Assembly (NCBI GenBank): GCA_963718305.1
Contig: CAVQZG010000012.1
Span: 1-64,000 of the forward strand
Origin: RYN-230 sp963718305
GTDB lineage: Bacteria; Actinomycetota; Actinomycetes; Streptosporangiales; Streptosporangiaceae
Direction of reading: 5' to 3'
Length of the DNA: 64,000 nt
Shown: positions 8,312 through 17,296 of the stretch, piece by piece
How the letters are laid out: each line of letters opens with the position of its first letter
How positions within the stretch are numbered: position 1 is the first letter of the stretch
The notes under the pieces: generated by a model
Database searches by the model: none
Told to the model about the DNA's origin: nothing
What the model saw: the letters and a program-made list of their open reading frames with translations, nothing else
Position numbers and translations under genes: made by a program

Positions 8312-9892
8312 TCAGCCCTGGTACTCATACAGGCACAGCCAGGAGACGGTCACCTGCCACCTGTGGACCAGCCGGAACGGCAGTCCCCGCAGCTCGGCGG
8401 GCCGTCCGGGCGACGGCACATTGCTCTGGACGACCCAGACCCGGGTGACGCGGCCCAGCCTGGCCCGGACAACCGGCGCCCGCGCGTCAGTGCCGCCGAT
8501 CGTGCCCGACCGGGCCGCTGACTCGCCCAGCATGACGTCGTGCAGCCGGATCAGGCCGTAGGGGTAGGCGGCCGCGAACGTCCGCGACCCGGCCTGCGGG
8601 TAGAGCACGGCATCACCGGGCCGCTCGTACCGGGCCACGATCTGGTCCAGGCCGCGGATGTTGTCGGTATGGCCGGACGGGCCCCGCTCACCCAGCTGGG
8701 CCGGCAGGGCGAGCAGCACGATCACGGCCAGCCCGGCCGGCCCGGCCACCCGCCCCGCCGCGGCCAGGCCGGTGCCGATCAGCAGGGCCGCCGCGGGCAT
8801 GCAGAACACGATGTAACGGAACGTGTAGGCCGGCTGGAACTGGGACATCACGAACAGGATCAGCGGGGGCACGACGAGCCAGGGCAGGCACAGGGCGGGC
8901 AGCCGCACCGGCCAGTCGGCTCCGAGCCGGTGGCCCAGGGCCGCGTAGGCCAGCCCCGTCCCGGTCAGTACCACCGCGGCGAGGAGCAGCCCGGCCGAGC
9001 CGACCAGGCGCCCGGTGGCCAGGGCGGCCGCGGCCCCCGGCGGCCGCAGCCACCCCACCTGGGCCCGTTGCCCCCAGGCCGCCGCCATCAGCGGCAGGAG
9101 CACCACGCACGCGATGGTGGCCGCCCGGAACCACCGGCGGCCCAGGGCCCGCCCCGGGTACCGGCCCCGCCAGGCGGCCACCGCCACGGCGTGGGCCGGG
9201 ATGAGCAGCAGGCCGAACAAGTTCGTGAGGCCCAGGGCCACCAGGCTGGCCGTGTAGCAGCGCGCCCAGCGCCCGCGCCCGCCCTCCCCGGCCAGCCGGA
9301 CCAGGAAGTAACTGGCCGCGGCGGCCGCCGCGGTCTCCAGCGCGAACGGCCGCGCGTCCTGGGCGAACCAGCTCACGGCGGGCAGCGCCGCGAAGGTAAG
9401 CCCGGCGGCCAGCCCGGCCCGGCCCGACACCAGGCGGCGGCCGGTCACGGTGATCAGGGCCGCCGCCGCGGCCATGGCCAGCGCCGAGGGCAGCCTCAGG
9501 GCCAGCTCACTGTGGCCGGCCAGCCGCACCTCCAGCCACATCACTGTGTAGTAGCTGCCGTGCACCACGTCAACGTGACCGAGCATGGCGACCAGGCCGG
9601 TGAAGGAACGCTGGGTCGCGGACTGGGTCGCGGCCTCGTCCCGCCAGAAGGACGGCACCTGGATCTTCCACAGGGTGACCGCCAGGGTGGCCAGCGCCGC
9701 GCAGGCCGGGGCCCAGCGCGTCCGCCCGGCCAGGCGCCGGGACAGGCGGGCAGGCCCGCCCGCGGGGGACCGCCCCGCGGGAGGACGGCCCGTGGTGGGC
9801 GGGAGGGCCGGCCGGGGTGGGGCCGCGGCCGGGGGCGTGGCGACCACGGGTACCACTAAAGCTGTAGTTGCAGGCTGACCCACGGTAAGCAC
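8312..9892 (-). CDS. Polytopic membrane glycosyltransferase (GT39/ArnT-like)
   Basis: A 526-residue protein with a Pro/Ala-rich cytoplasmic N-terminus of about 55 residues and then roughly ten hydrophobic segments. The first extracytoplasmic loop holds FWRDEAATQS, matching the acidic DE motif used by GT-C enzymes that take polyprenyl-phosphate sugars. WFAQDARPFALET is another hallmark of the bacterial GT39/mannosyltransferase-like group. The C-terminal domain is soluble and extracytoplasmic in such enzymes. Donor and acceptor are unknown; cell-wall glycan or protein O-mannosylation roles are possible. It is divergent from the Maf-GNAT gene. Confidence 0.8.
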   Translation of the reverse strand: MLTVGQPATTALVVPVVATPPAAAPPRPALPPTTGRPPAGRSPAGGPARLSRRLAGRTRWAPACAALATLAVTLWKIQVPSFWRDEAATQSATQRSFTGLVAMLGHVDVVHGSYYTVMWLEVRLAGHSELALRLPSALAMAAAAALITVTGRRLVSGRAGLAAGLTFAALPAVSWFAQDARPFALETAAAAAASYFLVRLAGEGGRGRWARCYTASLVALGLTNLFGLLLIPAHAVAVAAWRGRYPGRALGRRWFRAATIACVVLLPLMAAAWGQRAQVGWLRPPGAAAALATGRLVGSAGLLLAAVVLTGTGLAYAALGHRLGADWPVRLPALCLPWLVVPPLILFVMSQFQPAYTFRYIVFCMPAAALLIGTGLAAAGRVAGPAGLAVIVLLALPAQLGERGPSGHTDNIRGLDQIVARYERPGDAVLYPQAGSRTFAAAYPYGLIRLHDVMLGESAARSGTIGGTDARAPVVRARLGRVTRVWVVQSNVPSPGRPAELRGLPFRLVHRWQVTVSWLCLYEYQG

Positions 9893-9955
9893 CGTAGGGT
9901 CAGGCGAGTGGTCGTGGCCAGGATATTGATGGGGTCTTTGCGCAATCCTGGCCTC

Positions 9956-11050
9956 ATGACGACGAGAACTCCCAGCCTGGTGCTGGCGTCCAGCTCACCA
10001 GCCCGGCGCCGGCTGCTCCGCGACGCCGGTTTCGCCCCGGTGGTCGACGTGAGCGGCGTGGACGAGAGCTTCGACGCCGCCCTCGGCACGGCCAGCGCCG
10101 TGTGCGCGCTGGCGGAGCGCAAGGCGTCGGCGGTCGCCGGGCGGCATCCCGATGCCCTGGTGCTGGGCTGTGATTCCCTGCTCGACCTGGACGGCGCCGC
10201 GCTGGGCAAGCCCGCATCACCGCAGGCGGCGGCGGCGCTGTGGCGGCGGATGTCCGGACGGCACGGCACGCTGCACACCGGGCACTGCCTGATCGACACG
10301 CGGTCGGGGCAGCGCACCGTCGCGGCCGCCAGCACCCTGGTCCGCTTCGGGACGCCGGGGGAGCAGGAGATCGCGGACTACGTGGCCACGGGCGAGCCGG
10401 GCCGGATGGCCGGCGCGTTCAGCATCGATGGCCTGGGTGCCCCGTTCGTCGACAGCATCGACGGTGACTGGGGCACGGTAGTGGGCCTGTCCCTGCCGCT
10501 GCTGCGCCGGATGCTGGCCGCGGCCGGGGTGGCCGTCACCGGCCTGTGGCCGCGCCCGGCCGGGCCGCTGGTCCGCGACCTCACCGACGAGGACCGGGAC
10601 TGGCTGGCCGGGGTGGTGACCGCGGCCTGGGGTCTGCCGGTGGTCAGCCTGTCCGGCGCACACGACGTGGTGCGGCTGCCCGGCCTGGTGGCGCAGGAGG
10701 AGCCCGGCGGCGCCCGGCTTGGCGTGCTGACCTACCGGGCGGAGGAGCCGGGCCTGGAGGTTGTGACGCTCAACAGCCTGGCCGAGGGCCGGGGGATCGG
10801 CACGGCCCTGCTGGCCGGGGCGCGGCAGCGGGCCCGGCAGGACGGCCAGCGCCTCTGGCTGACCACCGGGAACGACAACATCCGGGCGATCGGGTTCTAC
10901 CAGCGCCGCGGCATGGACATGGTGGCCCTGCACCGCGATTTCGCCGATGAGGTGAGAAAGGTCAAGCCGTGGCTACCGGAGCAGCCCGGGGGCGGGATCA
11001 CCTTCCGGCACGCGATCGAGCTGGAGTACCCGGTCCCGGGTCGACCGTGA
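9956..11050 (+). CDS. Maf-like nucleotide pyrophosphatase fused to a GNAT acetyltransferase
   Basis: Residues 1 to about 195 form a Maf/Ham1-like house-cleaning pyrophosphatase: LASSSPARRRLLRDAGF is the start motif, LVLGCDSLLDLDG holds the conserved acidic residue, and GKPASPQAA follows. Residues from about 205 to the end form a GNAT acetyltransferase with the acetyl-CoA loop LAEGRGIGTALL and the NDNIRAIGFYQRRGMDM strand/helix. Maf enzymes hydrolyse non-canonical nucleotides and are normally stand-alone proteins of about 200 residues; here both domains share one uninterrupted frame. ATG 9956 is preferred since Maf homology begins a few codons later; GTG 9908 would add 16 residues. The acetylated substrate is unknown. 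Confidence 0.85.
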   Translation: MTTRTPSLVLASSSPARRRLLRDAGFAPVVDVSGVDESFDAALGTASAVCALAERKASAVAGRHPDALVLGCDSLLDLDGAALGKPASPQAAAALWRRMSGRHGTLHTGHCLIDTRSGQRTVAAASTLVRFGTPGEQEIADYVATGEPGRMAGAFSIDGLGAPFVDSIDGDWGTVVGLSLPLLRRMLAAAGVAVTGLWPRPAGPLVRDLTDEDRDWLAGVVTAAWGLPVVSLSGAHDVVRLPGLVAQEEPGGARLGVLTYRAEEPGLEVVTLNSLAEGRGIGTALLAGARQRARQDGQRLWLTTGNDNIRAIGFYQRRGMDMVALHRDFADEVRKVKPWLPEQPGGGITFRHAIELEYPVPGRP

Positions 11051-11068
11051 CCGGTCAGTGACCGGTGC

Positions 11069-11359
11069 TCACCGTGAGGACAGCACCTCGGCGATCTTCG
11101 CGGCGGCTGCGGAAGGATCCTCGGCGTCATGCAGCAGTTCCCCCCAGGACCAGCGGTAGTACCAGCGGAGGCGGCCTTTACCGTCGGTGCCTGGAGTGCA
11201 GTCGATGCTCTCCGCGAGCATGGTGGCGCCCGGGATGAAGATGTGCAACGCGGCAGGGTACGTGGTCTTCACGGACGCGTGCAGGCCCTTGGTATCCAGG
11301 GCCGTGGCCAGCCGGTGCAAATGATAACTGCGTGCGTGATCCCGGGTTCCGTCCAGCAT
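11069..11359 (-). CDS. Conserved actinobacterial protein of unknown function
   Basis: A 96-residue soluble protein. Its middle contains YPAALHIFIPGATMLAESI and its end WYYRWSWGELLHDAEDP followed by an AAAKIAEVLSS helix; the Trp-rich WxWxWGE pattern is one I associate with small actinobacterial proteins without known function. It is convergent with the Maf-GNAT gene (19-bp gap) and just downstream of the 770-residue membrane protein on the same strand. No enzymatic motif is visible. Confidence 0.6.
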   Translation of the reverse strand: MLDGTRDHARSYHLHRLATALDTKGLHASVKTTYPAALHIFIPGATMLAESIDCTPGTDGKGRLRWYYRWSWGELLHDAEDPSAAAAKIAEVLSSR

Positions 11360-11412
11360 CTCCCCTGCCTAGCGTCGGTCGGCACATTGTCGCGGCGCGC
11401 GGGGTGGGTTTG

Positions 11413-13725
11413 TCAACCCTGACGAGAGTGATAGCCGCTATACCCGTCAGGGTGGTATGGGTCCTCAGTCTGCCCGCTCCGGTAGCGGGTGTCATCCCTG
11501 CTGGCTCCCGGCGCGCCGGGGTAGCCACCCTGGTTCGGGTAGTCGGCCGCGGCGGGGTATGCGGGATCCTGATACGGGTAGGCGCCCGCCGGGGCCTGCG
11601 GCGCCGCCGGGGGCGGCGCTGAGTACCACGTGGTGCCCTGGTCGCCCCGCGCGTCGGCGGCTGGCGGCTGGCCACTGGCCGGGTAGCCGCCGGGCGCGCT
11701 GCCGTGACCGGGACCGTAGGGGTCTGAGTAGGCGGCCGTCGGGCCGGTCGTGTATCCCGGGTAGCTGTTGCCGTTGGCCGGCTGCTGGCCCGCCGGATAC
11801 GGCGACGAGGGCGGCGGCGCCGTGCGCGCGGCCGGAGCCGGAGCGGGCGCCGCGGCCGGCGGGGTCGTGTCCACGTAGCTGCCGTACGGGTTGCCCAGGC
11901 CCGCTGCCGCCGAGGGCGCCTCGGCTGCAGCGCCGCGGTCGCTGCCCCAGCCCGGGGCCGAGGCGGCCGGGCTGGCCGGATAGCCGGTGCTGGCGGCCTG
12001 GCTCGGGGGCGGGCCGGCCGGGGCCTGGCGGGCGGCGGTGCTGCGCCGCCGGCCTGGGCTGGTCCGGGTGCCGGGGTCGGTCCGTGACGAGCCGGGGTCG
12101 GTCCGCGGCGCGCCCGGGTCGGGGCGTGACGCGCCCGGGTCGGTACGGTCAGCCTGGCCGGCCGGGTAGCCGTGCCGGCCAGCCGACGCCGGATAGCCCC
12201 GGCCGCTGTCGGGCGTCCCTGGATAGGACTCATAGCCGCCGGACGGGTCGGCATAGCTGTCGCGCGCCGGGCCGGCGTAGCTGTCCCGGCCGCGGGAGGG
12301 CCCGCTGCTGCGGGCTGGCCCGCCCGGGTTGGTGACTGGCCCGGTGGCGTCCCGCCCGGCAGCCGGGTAGCCGCCGGAGGAGGCCGGATAGCTGGCCGGG
12401 TACGCCTCGGCCTCGCTGGGGTAGCCGTTCGGCGCGCTCGGGTAAGCCTGGCCGGCCGGACGGTCCGGCCGCGGGCCGGGATTGCGCCTGGGGGTCCGGT
12501 AGGAGCGGCTGTCGTCCGCGCCGGCTGCGCCCCGCGCGAAGTGCGGGCTGGTCAGCGGGTCGTCCTCGACCCGGGCCTGGACCGGCTCGGGGGCGGCGGG
12601 CAGGTACGGCGCCGGAGCAGCCGGGGCCGGGTCCGCGGCAGGCCGGCGGCGGGCCGGCAACCGCTCCGTGGCGCCCGCGGCCGCGGGCCGGTCGGCCGGG
12701 CCGCCGCGGCGCCCCGGGTCGGTGTCCGCGCCATCCATCCGCCGCGGCGTGCCCTGACGGCTGCCCGTCCGCGCGGGGCGGTCGGCAGGCTGGCGGCGGC
12801 GGGTGCCATCCGGCTCGGCGTCCGGCGCTGCCTGGGGCCGGGCTGGGGCGCGCCCGGACGCCGGGGGCTGGGCAGCGGCCCGGGACGGCTTGGCAGGCGT
12901 GGCCGCCGGTACGGGAGGGCTGGGCTGGGCGCTGCGGGCCGTGGTCGCGAGCGGCTTGTCGGCGGACAGTTCCGCCCAGTACTGCTCGTCGGAGAGCTTG
13001 TCCCACTCGGTGCTCGGCCAGTCATCGTCATCGTCGTCGTGCCGGCCGCGCGACGTCCGCCCGCGGCCCTTGGCCTGGTTCTTCGGCCGCGCCTTGGCCT
13101 CGGTCTCCGGGATCTCCGCGCGCACCCGGGGGAACACGTCAGAATCCGCCAGGTCCGGGTCGGCGTTGATGCGCGTGGCCGTGAAGTCCGTGGAGGAAGG
13201 CCCGGTGTCGTAGAGCGCGTTCCCCGGCCCGGTATCGGTTCCCACGCCGCCGCGGCGCGGCGCCGAGGCGGCCCGCGACGCCCGGGCGCCGACCGGCGTG
13301 GCGGGCTCGGGCGCGTCCTGGTACCGGCCGCCGCTGCGGGCCGCCGGGATGCGCTCGGTGCGCTGGTCGTCGCGACTGCGGGGGGCACGCTCGCCATAGC
13401 CGCGCGGTGATGGCTCGTAGCCTCGCGACTGGTCGAAACCGGCTGACTCGTAACCCCGGCCGGGGCCGCCATAACCGCGCGGCTCGCCTGCGGGCCGCCG
13501 GGACGGAGCAGGCCCGCGTCCCGCGGGCTTGCGGGCCATCCGCGGATCGGTCCGCAAACGGCCATCACGGCCCCGGCTGCCGAGCCGGTCCCGGACGGTT
13601 TGCCGCCCGCCTGGCTCGTCGTCATCATCATCGCGGCGCCGTCTGGTCAGGAAAACCCCGGCTACGACCGCGATGATAACGGCGAGGAGGCCGATCACGA
13701 ACAGAAGCATTGCACCACCCAACAA
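11413..13725 (-). CDS. Large disordered single-pass membrane protein
   Basis: A 770-residue protein with one N-terminal transmembrane helix (LLFVIGLLAVIIAVVAGVFL) and a TRRRRDDDDDE stop-transfer, then a tail rich in Pro, Gly, Ala, Arg, Ser and Tyr. The only conserved-looking island is WPSTEWDKLSDEQYWAEL at about residues 235-253, preceded by an acidic DDDDD run; I recall a similar island in other actinomycete membrane proteins. The C-terminal half holds short Gly-Tyr-Pro motifs and a seven-residue DPG repeat around 12,060-12,140. The tail is presumably cytoplasmic. ATG 13725 or the ATG five codons later may be the start. No function can be assigned. Confidence 0.7.
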   Translation of the reverse strand: MLGGAMLLFVIGLLAVIIAVVAGVFLTRRRRDDDDDEPGGRQTVRDRLGSRGRDGRLRTDPRMARKPAGRGPAPSRRPAGEPRGYGGPGRGYESAGFDQSRGYEPSPRGYGERAPRSRDDQRTERIPAARSGGRYQDAPEPATPVGARASRAASAPRRGGVGTDTGPGNALYDTGPSSTDFTATRINADPDLADSDVFPRVRAEIPETEAKARPKNQAKGRGRTSRGRHDDDDDDWPSTEWDKLSDEQYWAELSADKPLATTARSAQPSPPVPAATPAKPSRAAAQPPASGRAPARPQAAPDAEPDGTRRRQPADRPARTGSRQGTPRRMDGADTDPGRRGGPADRPAAAGATERLPARRRPAADPAPAAPAPYLPAAPEPVQARVEDDPLTSPHFARGAAGADDSRSYRTPRRNPGPRPDRPAGQAYPSAPNGYPSEAEAYPASYPASSGGYPAAGRDATGPVTNPGGPARSSGPSRGRDSYAGPARDSYADPSGGYESYPGTPDSGRGYPASAGRHGYPAGQADRTDPGASRPDPGAPRTDPGSSRTDPGTRTSPGRRRSTAARQAPAGPPPSQAASTGYPASPAASAPGWGSDRGAAAEAPSAAAGLGNPYGSYVDTTPPAAAPAPAPAARTAPPPSSPYPAGQQPANGNSYPGYTTGPTAAYSDPYGPGHGSAPGGYPASGQPPAADARGDQGTTWYSAPPPAAPQAPAGAYPYQDPAYPAAADYPNQGGYPGAPGASRDDTRYRSGQTEDPYHPDGYSGYHSRQG

Positions 13726-13913
13726 GCCATGGCCGTATGGGCGGCGCCAGCGAGGCCAACGCGGCCATCACGCGGGCCTTCCCCTGTATCGCTAGCGCAC
13801 TCGAATCCATCCAAGGCTGAGCTACTGGTCAGTCAGTCTGGCGGACCGTATGGGCGGTGTCATGCGTTTAGGGATTTTTTTGCCAAGTCCGTTTACCTAT
13901 TGTCATCAGGCGA

Positions 13914-14555
13914 TTACGGGCTGGCGGTTGTCTGTAGCCTGCCGCGGGCGATAGCCGCTTGTGCGATGTCGTTCCAGGCGGTTTTCATGGCCACGCCGTC
14001 CGGCAGTGACAGTGTCCTGCTAAGGGCGTAGACAGTAAACCGGTACGTGTGCCGCCCATTCACGGGGCAGGGCGCGTTATATCGGTCACTTCCTTTGCTG
14101 TTGTCAGCCTGCCGTGCGCCCGCTGGAACCGTGCCGGCCTGGATGCCCGTGGTCTGCGAGCCGATATCAAACACGATCCAGTAGATATAGGGCCGGATCG
14201 GGGCTGAGGCATCGTCCACGAGAAGGGCGAGTGATTTGGTGCCCTGCGGCGCGCCGGACCAGTGCAGCGACGGACTGTGCCCGGGACCGTGGCAGGTGAA
14301 GGCCGGCGGGAACCGGTGCGTGTTGAACACCTGGCTGGTCACGGTCATCTGGTTCGGGACGTCCGCCGAGATGGTCGTCGCGCCGCCGACCAGGCCGCAC
14401 CCGCTGACCAGGGTAAGTGCGGCCAGCACGGCGGCACCGGCCCGGACGGGCCGCCAGGCCCGGCGTCCCGCTCCCCGGTACCCACGTCCCTGCGGTGCAC
14501 GGCTCACGCTGGCTGATCGTACGCGGTCCTGGCCCCCGCGCGGGCCAGGAGACAC
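13914..14555 (-). CDS. YbhB/YbcL (PEBP/Raf kinase inhibitor-like) lipoprotein
   Basis: The 213-residue protein has a basic N-terminus, a hydrophobic stretch and the lipobox LVSGCG at about residues 49-54, predicting a lipid-anchored protein on the outside of the membrane. The mature part matches the phosphatidylethanolamine-binding YbhB/YbcL family: FPPAFTCHGPGHSPSLHWSG and the ligand-pocket segment LVDDASAPIRPYIYWIVFDI, then the NxKGSDRYNAPCPVNGRHTYRFTVYAL block. Bacterial members have no settled role. Many codons precede the lipobox, so a start closer to it is possible. It lies downstream of no obvious operon partner. Confidence 0.85.
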   Translation of the reverse strand: MSPGPRGGQDRVRSASVSRAPQGRGYRGAGRRAWRPVRAGAAVLAALTLVSGCGLVGGATTISADVPNQMTVTSQVFNTHRFPPAFTCHGPGHSPSLHWSGAPQGTKSLALLVDDASAPIRPYIYWIVFDIGSQTTGIQAGTVPAGARQADNSKGSDRYNAPCPVNGRHTYRFTVYALSRTLSLPDGVAMKTAWNDIAQAAIARGRLQTTASP

Positions 14556-15077
14556 CTGGACGGCCCGGGTGTTGCGTCAAGGCTATGGATGTGATGCCGC
14601 CGGTATATGGGCGGCGATAACGCCCGCCGGGCAGGTGACCCTATCCCGGGGACCGGGGTCATCGGTATCCGGGCCGGGAGCAGGCCTGGCCTGGATCGGG
14701 ATCTGATTCGGCCCTGGTATTCGCCGCGCAAAGGCCCGCGGCCGGGCGCCGGCACCGGCGTTCCGGGGGCGGCAGGGAGGACTCTTATGTGCGGATGGTG
14801 AACACGGCCGAATCGGCCCGGGCCGCGGGCTGGTGTCGCGGCCCGTGATCGCCCGGCGCAAATGATTACCCTCGGTAACTCCGGCCTATTACCAGATGAT
14901 GAATAATCGCCGTCCGCAGCGTCCCGCTGCCGGCCCGGATTAGCCCGGCTGCCTGGCCGCGCGAATCACGGTGCGATAAACCGGGAAATTGGGCGAGCCG
15001 GGCGTGAACCGCTGGGGCTCAGGCCCGGCTAGAAGCCGGAACGGCTGGGCGGCCAGGATAAATCCAGGCCGGCCACG
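14556..15077. other. Intergenic region without a supported gene
   Basis: About 520 bp between the start of the PEBP lipoprotein gene and the 3' end of sepH. Short open frames occur on both strands, but none has a ribosome binding site plus recognisable protein. A GC-rich hairpin (CGGGCCGCG / CGCGGCCCG) lies at 14819-14845 without a T run. Two AT-richer patches at about 14,860-14,910 and 14,970-14,990 could contain promoters; none can be named. Confidence 0.6.
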
Positions 15078-16127
15078 TTACTCGGGCTGGCGTGAGGTGC
15101 CGAACATGATTTCATCCCAGGACGGCACGGACGAACGGCGCGACCGGCCTCCGGCGGCCTTGCGGGCCCGGCCGCGCTGCGGCACGGGCGGCTCCTGGCT
15201 CTCGGTCTCGGGCGCTGCCTCCGCGAGTTCGGCCGCCGGGCGGGCCTCCGCGGCGCGGGCCGGGCGGGCTTCCGCGGCTCGCGGTGAGTGGGCCTCGGCG
15301 GCCCGCGGTGCCTGTGCCTCCGAGGTGCGGGCCCGGTGAGCTTCCGCGGTCCGGGCCTGGCGGGCTTCCGCGGTCCGGCCCTGGTGGGCCTCTGCGGTGC
15401 GGGCCTGGCTCACCGCGGGCTCGGGCTGCCGCTCCGCGGGGGCGGCCACCGGCGCGGGGGCAGGCGGCGCCGCGGCCGCGAGCCGGCTGCCGATGGGAGT
15501 AACAGTGGCCCGGGCCGGGGCCGGGGGGGCAGGCGCCAGGGCGGCCAGGTCAGCCTCGGGCAGCGAGAGCCGGGCGGCGTCGTCGTCGGCCGGGGTGACG
15601 TGCCTGCGCCGCGGGTCGAACAGCCACTCCGCCATGAGCGGCCGACCGCTGATCGTGAACATCAGCTGGACCTGCCAGTTGTTGTCGCCTCTCTTGCGCG
15701 AGTCCCACTGGGCCTCCTCGGCGGGCACGCCGAGTTCGGCGAGGCGCTCGGCGACGATGTCACCGAGGCGGGGCCCGGGGCCGGAGTCCCCGGGCTGCCG
15801 GATGGACGCGCCCTGCGCCTCCTGCGCCCGGTACGCCCGTTCAGCCAGCACCGGGCCCTCGAAGCGGCGAACCCGCTCGATGGGCACGCCCGCGGCGTCA
15901 GCGATCTCCTCCGCGGTCTCTCCGGCACGGATCCGGTCCTGGATCTCCTTGGGTCGCAAGGGACTCTCCACTTCGATCTCGTACTGAGCGAGCCGGGAGA
16001 ACTGCCCCCGGGCGACGATCCGCAGCCGGTCGTCGATCGGCAGCGAAAAGCGCCCGCCGCGCCCCGGTACCGCGAGCACGGCATAACTGCCGTCCTCGCT
16101 GACCGCGACGATGCGCAGTTCCTGCAT
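15078..16127 (-). CDS. sepH: Septation protein SepH
   Basis: The 349-residue protein matches actinobacterial SepH (DUF3071), which binds FtsZ and promotes its assembly at division sites. The N-terminal domain begins MQELRIVAVSEDGSYAVLAV and contains SPLRPKEIQDRIRAGETAEEIADAAGVPIERVRRFEGPVL in separable motifs, ending near RKRGDNNWQVQLMF. The C-terminal part is disordered, with seven eight-residue repeats of RTAEAxxx type, and closes with the characteristic DEIMFGTSRQPE tail that relatives share. ATG 16125-16127 begins right at the conserved domain. It is divergent from the MarR gene at 16413. Confidence 0.93.
   Translation of the reverse strand: MQELRIVAVSEDGSYAVLAVPGRGGRFSLPIDDRLRIVARGQFSRLAQYEIEVESPLRPKEIQDRIRAGETAEEIADAAGVPIERVRRFEGPVLAERAYRAQEAQGASIRQPGDSGPGPRLGDIVAERLAELGVPAEEAQWDSRKRGDNNWQVQLMFTISGRPLMAEWLFDPRRRHVTPADDDAARLSLPEADLAALAPAPPAPARATVTPIGSRLAAAAPPAPAPVAAPAERQPEPAVSQARTAEAHQGRTAEARQARTAEAHRARTSEAQAPRAAEAHSPRAAEARPARAAEARPAAELAEAAPETESQEPPVPQRGRARKAAGGRSRRSSVPSWDEIMFGTSRQPE
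15234..15401. repeat. 24-bp coding tandem repeat in sepH
   Basis: Seven consecutive 24-bp units encode octapeptides of the form R(T/A)AEAxxx on the minus strand, inside the disordered C-terminal part of SepH. Unit phase is exact; substitutions fall mostly in the last three codons. Such in-frame repeats can change copy number without disrupting the gene. Confidence 0.8.
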
Positions 16128-16412
16128 CGGCGTCCCTTCTGCGCCAGCCGGCGAGGCCGGCGAGCGTGATGCCGCGCGAGGGCGTAGCTCGGACTTCCCC
16201 CGGGGACGAGTCTGTCTGTCGCAGGCCCTCCTGGCCAGTACCGGGCCGGCATGTCCCGCAGATCACCGCACACTATTCGCGGCCGGGCGGGTGAGTGGGC
16301 GGAACGCGGATAGTCCGCGGTGGGCATAATGCGCGGTCCCGGTGGGCGGGTCTACCTTGATAGCAGAGCGGGAATCTTTATCTCTAGTTTGTCAGTCGGT
16401 ATACTCGTTTTC

Positions 16413-16937
16413 ATGCCCTCGCTACTGGGAACTCAGGTGCACTCAGCAGACCTCGCCGACGCGGTGTCCCGGCTCCGGCGGGCCATGCGGCGCGCCGCGC
16501 GCGCGGCTGACCCAGGGTCCGGGCTGTCCGTGGCCCAGCTGGAGATGCTGTCCTGCATGGCGGAGAACCCCGGGTCGCGGCCGGGACAGCTGGCCCGGCT
16601 GCTCCGGCTCGCGCCCAGTTCGGTGGCCACGCTGTCGAACTCGCTGCGCCAGGCCGGACTCGTGACCCGGACTGGTGGTGAGGGCGACCGGCGTACCGCC
16701 AGCCTGGATCTCACGCCGGCCGGTGAGGCGGCGGTGCTGCGCTGGAAGAGCCTGAACGAACGGCTGCTCAGCCTGGCGCTCAGGGACCTCCCGCCGGACA
16801 GCCGCGCCACCCTGCTCGGCGCGCTCCCCGCGCTGGCCGGCCTGGCCGGGGCGGTAGATGCGCTGGCCGACGGGCCCTCGGTCACCGACGCGCTGCCCGG
16901 TGAGGCTTCGCTGGCTGGCGAGACCTCCCTGGCGTAG
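16413..16937 (+). CDS. MarR-family transcriptional regulator
   Basis: From ATG 16413 the product is about 174 residues. The winged-helix region spans about residues 35-110: LSVAQLEMLSCMAENPGS, RPGQLARLLRLAPSSVATLS (recognition helix) and the wing RTGGEGDRRTASLDLTPAG. This DxRxxxLxLT pattern is typical of MarR. The dimerisation helices flank it. The C-terminal about 15 residues (GEASLAGETSLA) are low-complexity and lie against a remnant of another gene, so the native end may have been replaced. Ligand and target are unknown. Confidence 0.85.
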   Translation: MPSLLGTQVHSADLADAVSRLRRAMRRAARAADPGSGLSVAQLEMLSCMAENPGSRPGQLARLLRLAPSSVATLSNSLRQAGLVTRTGGEGDRRTASLDLTPAGEAAVLRWKSLNERLLSLALRDLPPDSRATLLGALPALAGLAGAVDALADGPSVTDALPGEASLAGETSLA

Positions 16938-16951
16938 CTCGGCCGGCCGGG

Positions 16952-17065
16952 CGTGCCGGCCAGCACCAGGCCGGCCGAGGTGACGGTGGTCCCGGTGGCG
17001 TTGAGCGCGTGGCTCACCGCGTCACGCAGCCGCATGGACCGCGCTTCCTCCCGGATCCGGGTCAT
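16952..17065 (-). pseudogene. Internal fragment of an MMPL/RND-type membrane transporter
   Basis: Minus-strand codons starting at 17065 read MTRIREEARSMRLRDAV and then NATGTTVTSAGLVLAGT. This matches a stretch of MMPL-family lipid/drug exporters where the conserved 'MTRIREE' loop is followed by a 'TSAGLVLAGT' helix. The similarity covers only about 38 residues: upstream codons (AGK) and downstream codons (PGRPSY) no longer fit the family, and there is no start. It is therefore an internal remnant left by deletions on both sides. Confidence 0.65.
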
Positions 17066-17296
17066 TTTCCCGGCGCCGGATAGTCGCCAGCGATTCGGCG
17101 GGCCGTGTCCTATTGAACCGGCCGCTGAAGTTGGCGCGGCGCCAATATCCGGCGCGGTTCCAGCCCTCCGGTCCCGGTCCGCTGGGGGCGATGTGGCAGG
17201 TGGGAATAGCAGTCCTGGCCGCTGGTCAGGGGGCGTTCAAGTAGAGTTTTGCGCCGGGGATGCGCATTTAACCGGCGGCCGAGAGGTGGTGATCAC

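Noticed and set aside
11040..11080. ACCGGTCAGTGACCGGT as terminator
   Set aside because: The palindrome has a one-base spacer and cannot form a hairpin loop of reasonable size; it may just be a chance repeat.
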